Assembly (NCBI GenBank): GCA_945281075.1
Contig: CALYQE010000060.1
Coordinates: forward strand, 1-10,974
Source: an uncultured Lactobacillus sp.
GTDB taxonomy: Bacteria > Bacillota > Bacilli > Lactobacillales > Lactobacillaceae
Length of the DNA stretch: 10,974 bases
Direction of reading: 5' to 3'
The translations under genes were made by a program, and so were the position numbers. Below are positions 6,531 through 10,974 of the stretch, piece by piece; the first letter of the stretch is position 1; the number at the start of each line of letters is the position of its first letter. The notes under the pieces were generated by a model. The model was given only the letters and a program-made list of their open reading frames with translations. It had not been told where the DNA came from and did no database searches.

Positions 6531-7922
6531 ATGAACGAGAACTTTTTATGGGGCGGTGCAACCGCATCATATCAGTGCGAAGGTGCTTGGAATGTTGATG
6601 ATAAAGCAGAGTCAATGTGGGATCACTACTTACATCAAAACCACTTAGAAAATGGTGACATCGCCAGTGACCATTATCATCATTTTGAAAAAGACATTAA
6701 AATGATGAAAGACGGCGGTCAAAACGCCTACCGTTTTTCCCTATCTTGGCCACGGATCATTAAAAATCGTGAAGGCGAAGTTAACCAAAAAGGGTTGGAC
6801 TTTTACAACAAATTGATTGACTGCTGTTTGGCAAACGGCATTACACCGTTTGTCACGCTCTATCATTGGGACCTGCCCCAGTATTGGCAAGAACAAGGCG
6901 GCTGGCTGAACGAAGATGTTTGCCCTGCCTTTGCGCACTACGCTGAAGTCTGTTTTCAGGCTTTTGGCGACCGGGTAAAATACTGGTCTACCTTCAATGA
7001 ACCGAAATGGTTTACCGTTAACGGCTACTTGATTGGTAATTATCCCCCTGGAGAACATAGTCTGCAGCATACCATTGAGTGCGGCTTTCACGTGATGTAT
7101 GCCAGTGCCTTAGCCATTGCCAAGTTCCGCGCTGGTCACTTCGCTGGTCAAATTGGCATCGTGCACAGCTATTCGCCAATTGACGGGATTGACGATTCAA
7201 TTGAAACCAAAATCGCGATGCGTAATGCCGACAATTACGCTAACAACTGGATCTTAGACACGGCTGCTTTGGGTGAAATTCCTATTGACCTGGTGGCAAA
7301 ACTCGCTGAAAGTTGCGACGTTTCCTTTATGAAGCCGGCATACTTGCAAACAATTGCTGAAAATACCGTTGACTTTTTGGGTCTAAATTATTACGCTCGC
7401 ACGCTTGTAAAACCTTATACCAGTGGGGAAACCAAAATGGTCTTTAATCATACCGGAAAAAAGGGTTCCACTCAAATGAGAATCAAAGGCTGGTTTGAAC
7501 AGGTAATGGATCCGAACAGTGAATATACTGAATGGGATACTGAGATTTACCCTCAGGGACTTCAGGACGGCTTGATTCGCGCCTATCAAAAATATCATTT
7601 ACCAATTTTTGTTACCGAAAACGGTGTCGGTTTCCGTGAAAATGTTGATGTGCCAGAAGTTAAAGACGATTACCGCATTTCTTTCATGAATGACCACATT
7701 AACGCTCTAATGAATGCCCAAGATGCTGGCGCCGACGTACGTGGTTACTTTACCTGGGCACCGTTTGATCTATATTCTTGGATGAACGGCGTGGAAAAAC
7801 GCTACGGTCTGGTCGCAATTGACTTTTCAACGTTAAAACGCACGCCCAAGGCCTCATATTATTGGTACAAAAAGATTATTACCTCGAATGGCCAATTGAT
7901 TAACCGTAAAGCATATAGATAG
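6531..7922 (+). CDS. 6-phospho-beta-glycosidase, glycoside hydrolase family 1 (LacG/BglA type)
   Basis: This 463-residue cytoplasmic TIM-barrel enzyme hydrolyses a 6-phosphorylated beta-glucoside or beta-galactoside delivered by a PTS; typical family length is about 460-480. The acid/base is Glu157 in TFNEP and the nucleophile Glu363 in VTENG. Gln15 and the His112-Trp113 pair (YHWDLP) line the sugar site. A phosphate-binding signature is visible near the C-terminus: Ser416, Lys423 and Tyr425 (SWMNGVEKRY), with the same spacing as Ser428, Lys435 and Tyr437 of lactococcal LacG. Trp417, next to that serine, corresponds to LacG Trp429, which is associated with 6-phospho-galactoside preference; many 6-phospho-beta-glucosidases have a smaller residue or Met there. 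The enzyme may therefore be a 6-phospho-beta-galactosidase or have dual specificity. It starts an operon with the EIIC gene 10 bases downstream, behind an attenuator-like leader. GH1 phospho-glycosidase is firm; the sugar is open. Confidence 0.95.
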   Translation: MNENFLWGGATASYQCEGAWNVDDKAESMWDHYLHQNHLENGDIASDHYHHFEKDIKMMKDGGQNAYRFSLSWPRIIKNREGEVNQKGLDFYNKLIDCCLANGITPFVTLYHWDLPQYWQEQGGWLNEDVCPAFAHYAEVCFQAFGDRVKYWSTFNEPKWFTVNGYLIGNYPPGEHSLQHTIECGFHVMYASALAIAKFRAGHFAGQIGIVHSYSPIDGIDDSIETKIAMRNADNYANNWILDTAALGEIPIDLVAKLAESCDVSFMKPAYLQTIAENTVDFLGLNYYARTLVKPYTSGETKMVFNHTGKKGSTQMRIKGWFEQVMDPNSEYTEWDTEIYPQGLQDGLIRAYQKYHLPIFVTENGVGFRENVDVPEVKDDYRISFMNDHINALMNAQDAGADVRGYFTWAPFDLYSWMNGVEKRYGLVAIDFSTLKRTPKASYYWYKKIITSNGQLINRKAYR

Positions 7923-7932
7923 GAGAAACTAA

Positions 7933-9228
7933 ATGAAACTTGAATCGATTACCGCATGGATGGACAAACACATTACACCTTTTGCAAATAAAATGGCTAA
8001 TCAGCGTCATCTGGCAGCAATTCGCGATACCTTCATGACTATGTTGCCAATTACCTTATTTGGTTCCATTTTTGTAATTATTGGTGCTGCCCCACCGGTT
8101 AATAGCCACAGTAATGGCTTGTTAATTGCCTGGGCTAGCTTCGCCAAGCAAAACGCGCTCACTTTAAGCTGGCTAAGTGCTGTTTCGATGAGCGCGATGT
8201 CCGTCTTCATTTGTGTGGGCATTACTTACTTTTTGTGTCAGCATTATCATGAAAACCCATTATCACCAATCATTTTTTCATTAACGGGCTTTTTTATGCT
8301 CGTTTTCGATCCCAAACAATTGGGCTTTACTGGCAATATTGTGGATGTCAGTTACTGGGACGGGCGCGGAATTATCATCGCCATCTTGATTGCTATCTTG
8401 ACGACAGAAGCATATCACGCAATGCGCAAGCATGACTTTGGCCGCATTAAAATGCCGAAAGGCGTGCCTTCGGCTCTTTCTGAAAGCTTCGCCTCCTTCG
8501 TTCCTGCCCTCATAATTTTAGCCGTTGACGCCCTGATCTTTATTCTCTGTCAGGCAAACCACACGACCGCGGTAAAAGCAATTTACAGCTTCCTTTCACC
8601 AAGTTTCAAAGTTGCTGATAGCCTGCCAGCCACAATTTTATTAACTATCTTAGTGCATTTATTCTGGTTCTTTGGTATTCACGATGCTGCTTTAGCCGGT
8701 ATTTTAGGACCAATTCGTGACGGCAACTTGTCAATTAATGCAACTGCCAAACTAGCTGGACAGGCCTTACCTCGAATTTTCACCACCCCATTTTGGGTTT
8801 ACTTCGTCATCATTGGCGGTTGCGGGTCCGTGTTGGCACTGGCAATCATCATGTCGTTTTCAAAGTCTAAGCAAATGAAAACAGTCGGACGCGTTGGACT
8901 GATTCCTGCCCTATTCAACATTTCAGAACCAATGATTTTTGGCACGCCTTTAATGCTTAACCCGATCTTCTTTATTCCATTTGTTTTTACCTCTGTTATT
9001 AACGCCATTATCAGTTATTGCGCCATGTCACTGGGACTGATTAAGAAAACCTTTGCCCTTTTCTCTTGGCAAATGCCATCGCCAATCGGCGCCTTTTTAT
9101 CAACGATGGACTGGCGGGCAGCCGTCCTAGTGATTGGCCTGATTATTCTTGATGCCGCTTTTTATTATCCCTTCATGAAGGTCTATGAAAAAGACATGTT
9201 AAAAGAAGAAAGTGGTCAGGCAGAATAA
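7933..9228 (+). CDS. PTS lactose/cellobiose-family EIIC permease
   Basis: This 431-residue membrane protein is the sugar-translocating subunit of a Lac-family PTS (ChbC/CelB/LacE type), with about ten hydrophobic segments and a full-length fold. Two hallmark regions are clear: FWFFGIHDAALAG with His250, and NISEPMIFGTPLMLNP with Glu332. They correspond to the sugar-binding histidine and glutamate known from the diacetylchitobiose EIIC structure. The ATG at 7933 is preceded by AGGAG that overlaps the GH1 stop codon; the intergenic gap is 10 bases. The protein has no attached EIIB or EIIA domain, and neither subunit is encoded nearby, so it must borrow them from another locus. With the GH1 enzyme it would import and split a beta-linked disaccharide or aryl-beta-glycoside such as cellobiose, gentiobiose, lactose or salicin-like compounds; the exact one cannot be told. 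Confidence 0.94.
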   Translation: MKLESITAWMDKHITPFANKMANQRHLAAIRDTFMTMLPITLFGSIFVIIGAAPPVNSHSNGLLIAWASFAKQNALTLSWLSAVSMSAMSVFICVGITYFLCQHYHENPLSPIIFSLTGFFMLVFDPKQLGFTGNIVDVSYWDGRGIIIAILIAILTTEAYHAMRKHDFGRIKMPKGVPSALSESFASFVPALIILAVDALIFILCQANHTTAVKAIYSFLSPSFKVADSLPATILLTILVHLFWFFGIHDAALAGILGPIRDGNLSINATAKLAGQALPRIFTTPFWVYFVIIGGCGSVLALAIIMSFSKSKQMKTVGRVGLIPALFNISEPMIFGTPLMLNPIFFIPFVFTSVINAIISYCAMSLGLIKKTFALFSWQMPSPIGAFLSTMDWRAAVLVIGLIILDAAFYYPFMKVYEKDMLKEESGQAE

Positions 9229-9261
9229 GCCATAAACACTGATCTTAAAATCAACCAAGCT

Positions 9262-9305
9262 AAAAGATCCACAGCCATAATTTGCAGGTTGTGGGTCTTT
9301 TTTTG
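9262..9305 (+). terminator. Intrinsic terminator of the GH1/EIIC operon
   Basis: AGATCCACAGCC (9265-9276) pairs with GGTTGTGGGTCT (9287-9298) over 12 positions with two wobbles, extended by AAA/TTT, with a ten-base loop and a run of eight T after the C at 9297. It lies 33 bases after the EIIC stop codon and separates the sugar operon from the next one. Confidence 0.85.
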
Positions 9306-9407
9306 CTTCATTTGAGGATTGCTAGTTTGGCAATTTATTAAGCATTAATAAAGGGATTAACCAAATAATAATCTTTCTTGAAAATCTCTAAAGCCAAGTA
9401 TTCTTGA

Positions 9408-9436
9408 TTGCCAATAAAGTCACCGCAGACTAAAGT
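9408..9436 (+). promoter_or_regulatory. Predicted promoter of the polysaccharide synthase operon
   Basis: TTGCCA (9408-9413) and TAAAGT (9431-9436) are separated by 17 bases, placing the start of transcription about 40 bases before the TTG start at 9484. The -35 box overlaps one arm of an 8-bp inverted repeat (TTGGCAAT 9327-9334, ATTGCCAA 9407-9414). The match is moderate. Confidence 0.4.
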
Positions 9437-9470
9437 ATTAAACGCTGTGTGTTTACATAATAAGCAATCA

Positions 9471-9476
9471 AGGAGG
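9471..9476 (+). promoter_or_regulatory. Ribosome binding site supporting a TTG start
   Basis: A perfect AGGAGG stands seven bases before the TTG at 9484. No ATG or GTG alternative lies at a suitable distance in this frame, so the rare start codon is well supported. Confidence 0.8.
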
Positions 9477-9483
9477 TGTCGTT

Positions 9484-9972
9484 TTGTCTGATAAAAAGAC
9501 GATTAAATTGGTTGAAGATAATTATTTTACTGCGCAAAACTGGGACTTAAAAATTGAGCAAACGACCGTTGCCCTGATTAGCTGGTTAGTGGTTATTTTG
9601 CCTTTTATTTGTTTAGCACTCCCCGTGTGGCAGCCAGCAATTGCCGCGGCATTGCCTTTTAATTATCAGACCGATATTTTAAGCCCGTTAAGTTTTTTGG
9701 CTAATTTTTTTGACGAATACTTTGTTTTTATTGCCATTTTTTATCTAGGACTGACATTTTGGAACAATTATCAGTTTGCTGCCACTTGGACTGACCACTT
9801 AGTCGTTGATCTTCAGCGCGAACACGAACGTGCAAACTTGGTTGAAGACGCGTGGAATCAAAAATTTGGCAGTGCCGAGCAACGGGAAAACTGCAGCTAC
9901 TACTGCGTCGAAGCGGAGCAAAATCTTGAAACTGATTTTGCCCAGACTTTGTTTAAACAAGGAGAACAGTGA
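9484..9972 (+). CDS. Small two-TM membrane protein, PgaD-like partner of the adjacent glycan synthase
   Basis: This 162-residue protein begins with TTG after a strong AGGAGG. It has a polar N-terminus (1-26), a transmembrane segment around 27-49, an extracellular loop of about 25 residues, a second transmembrane segment around 76-95, and a charged cytoplasmic tail of about 65 residues rich in Glu and Gln. This is the layout of PgaD/IcaD, the small membrane partner needed for PNAG synthase activity, though those proteins are shorter (IcaD about 100, PgaD about 137 residues) and usually follow the synthase gene. Here it comes first and its TGA overlaps the synthase ATG by one base, so translation is coupled. 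I see no diagnostic motif, so the PgaD-like role rests on topology and position. The tail carries two cysteines (137 and 141) near aromatic residues. Confidence 0.6.
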   Translation: MSDKKTIKLVEDNYFTAQNWDLKIEQTTVALISWLVVILPFICLALPVWQPAIAAALPFNYQTDILSPLSFLANFFDEYFVFIAIFYLGLTFWNNYQFAATWTDHLVVDLQREHERANLVEDAWNQKFGSAEQRENCSYYCVEAEQNLETDFAQTLFKQGEQ

Positions 9973-10974
9973 TGATAATCTTAACTTGGCTAAACTTGCG
10001 CATCGCTTTGAAAATTTTCTTCTTCATTCTGGTTTCCTATCCGATTCTGGGCGGATTAGCCTGGTTTGTTGGTGGTCTTTGCTACAAATACGTTTTTAAT
10101 AATAAAAAGAAAACTTTTATTGATCTTGCCCCTGCAGATCAGCCGTTCCTGACGATCATGGTGCCGGCACATAATGAGGAAGTCACGATTAAAGAAACTG
10201 TCGAATACTTGCTGAATGAACTCAACTATACTAATTATGAGGTACTGGTAATTGATGATTGTTCCACTGATCAAACCCCCAATATCCTGCGCAAAATTCA
10301 GCAGCAAAATAAGCGGCTGCGCGTCATTCGGTTAAAAGAAAACAAGGGCAAGGCCCATGCCTTTAACATTGGGCTCGCCTTTGCTAAAGGCAAATTCGTC
10401 CTCAGTAACGATGCTGATACTTTACCGGAGCCTAATGCCTTGAAGCAATACATTAATTATTTCAATAGTCCTGAGGGGCAAAACGTTGCTGCGGTCACGT
10501 CAAACGTCGAGGTGCGCAACCGGACAAAACTAATCACTAAATCAACTACGGTTGAATTTTCTAGCATTGTGGGCATTATCAAACGAGCAGAAATGGCAGT
10601 CTTTGGCAGCATTTTTGCATATAGCGGCGCCAACACAATGTACCGCAAAAGCGCCTTAATCGACGTTGGGTTATTCCGCCAAGATCGCGCAACCGAAGAT
10701 ATCAGCATTGCTTGGGATCACCAGTTAAGCAACTGGTTAGCAGTTTTTGCACCTGAGATCATTTCGTACACGCTTGTCCCGGAATCATTAAAAGAGCTTT
10801 ATCACCAGCGAAAGCGTTGGGCAAAAGGTGGTACCGAAGTCTGGCTGACGAATTTAACTAAAGTTTTGTGGCATCCGTTTAAAAATTGGGGCGAATTGCT
10901 CATGCTGGTTGACCAAACCCTGAGCATTTGCTGGTCCTTCTTTTTCTGGCTATCAACCATCATTTTCGCTATTT
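9972..10974 (+). CDS. Processive family 2 glycosyltransferase, PgaC/IcaA-like poly-N-acetylglucosamine synthase (partial)
   Basis: The first 334 residues are visible; the frame is open at the right edge. It is a membrane GT2 synthase that would polymerise and export a beta-linked sugar chain, most likely poly-beta-1,6-N-acetylglucosamine used in biofilm and adhesion. An N-terminal membrane segment spans about 11-40. The cytoplasmic catalytic domain shows VPAHNEE (64-70), the nucleotide-binding VIDDCSTD (93-100), DxD in SNDADT (Asp147, Asp149), the catalytic-base-type TED (Asp243) and QRKRW (279-283), the QxxRW signature of processive synthases. A second membrane region starts near 313. Full PgaC/IcaA proteins are about 410-440 residues, so some 90 residues are missing. 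ATG at 9972 follows AAGGAG by seven bases and overlaps the preceding stop (TGATG). A cellulose- or hyaluronan-like product is less likely given the small two-TM partner. No deacetylase (PgaB/IcaB) is visible, but the operon may continue beyond the edge. Confidence 0.85.
   Translation, partial: MIILTWLNLRIALKIFFFILVSYPILGGLAWFVGGLCYKYVFNNKKKTFIDLAPADQPFLTIMVPAHNEEVTIKETVEYLLNELNYTNYEVLVIDDCSTDQTPNILRKIQQQNKRLRVIRLKENKGKAHAFNIGLAFAKGKFVLSNDADTLPEPNALKQYINYFNSPEGQNVAAVTSNVEVRNRTKLITKSTTVEFSSIVGIIKRAEMAVFGSIFAYSGANTMYRKSALIDVGLFRQDRATEDISIAWDHQLSNWLAVFAPEIISYTLVPESLKELYHQRKRWAKGGTEVWLTNLTKVLWHPFKNWGELLMLVDQTLSICWSFFFWLSTIIFAI

Noticed and set aside
1..10974. CRISPR arrays, insertion sequences, tRNA/rRNA genes, defence or phage genes
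   Set aside because: Looked for and not seen: no regularly spaced repeats, no transposase-like frame, no structural RNA signature; the window is metabolic and envelope gene content.

Overview
The window reads as chromosomal DNA of a low-GC Gram-positive bacterium, most likely a Lactobacillus or close relative. The grounds are strong AGGAG/AGGAGG ribosome binding sites before almost every gene, sigma-A type promoters, a cre-like (CcpA) site, a wealth of sugar PTS components, and LacG-like and Fru-family proteins typical of lactobacilli. The genus is an inference from protein style; no 16S or other marker is present.

Left half (1-6058, minus strand): one catabolic operon read leftwards from a promoter near 6031-6058. 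It encodes separate fructose-family PTS subunits EIIA, EIIB and EIIC, followed by two tandem family 38 alpha-mannosidases; the second is cut by the window edge. The likely job is uptake and phosphorylation of an alpha-mannoside (mannosyl-glycerate or a glycan-derived mannoside) and its hydrolysis inside the cell. A cre-like site lies over the predicted transcription start. An 11-bp hairpin followed by a T-run lies between the transporter and hydrolase genes and could lower or tune hydrolase expression.

Middle (5986-6530): a 545-bp divergent intergenic region. It holds the leftward promoter, an inverted repeat pair that could be an operator, a rightward promoter (6322-6350), and a roughly 170-nt leader for the rightward operon. 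The leader ends in a strong intrinsic terminator placed directly before the ribosome binding site of the next gene. No gene lies between promoter and terminator, so this looks like transcription attenuation/antitermination control.

Right-middle (6531-9305, plus strand): a two-gene beta-glucoside/beta-galactoside operon, with a GH1 6-phospho-beta-glycosidase and a lactose/cellobiose-family PTS EIIC, closed by an intrinsic terminator. EIIA and EIIB for this transporter are not in the window.

Right end (9408-10974, plus strand): the start of an exopolysaccharide operon. It has a small two-TM protein with a TTG start, overlapping by one base a PgaC/IcaA-like processive GT2 synthase that runs off the window. 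No rRNA, tRNA, CRISPR array, insertion sequence or phage gene was seen. The most interesting signals are the attenuator-type leader of the GH1 operon and the tandem GH38 genes tied to a split Fru-type PTS.
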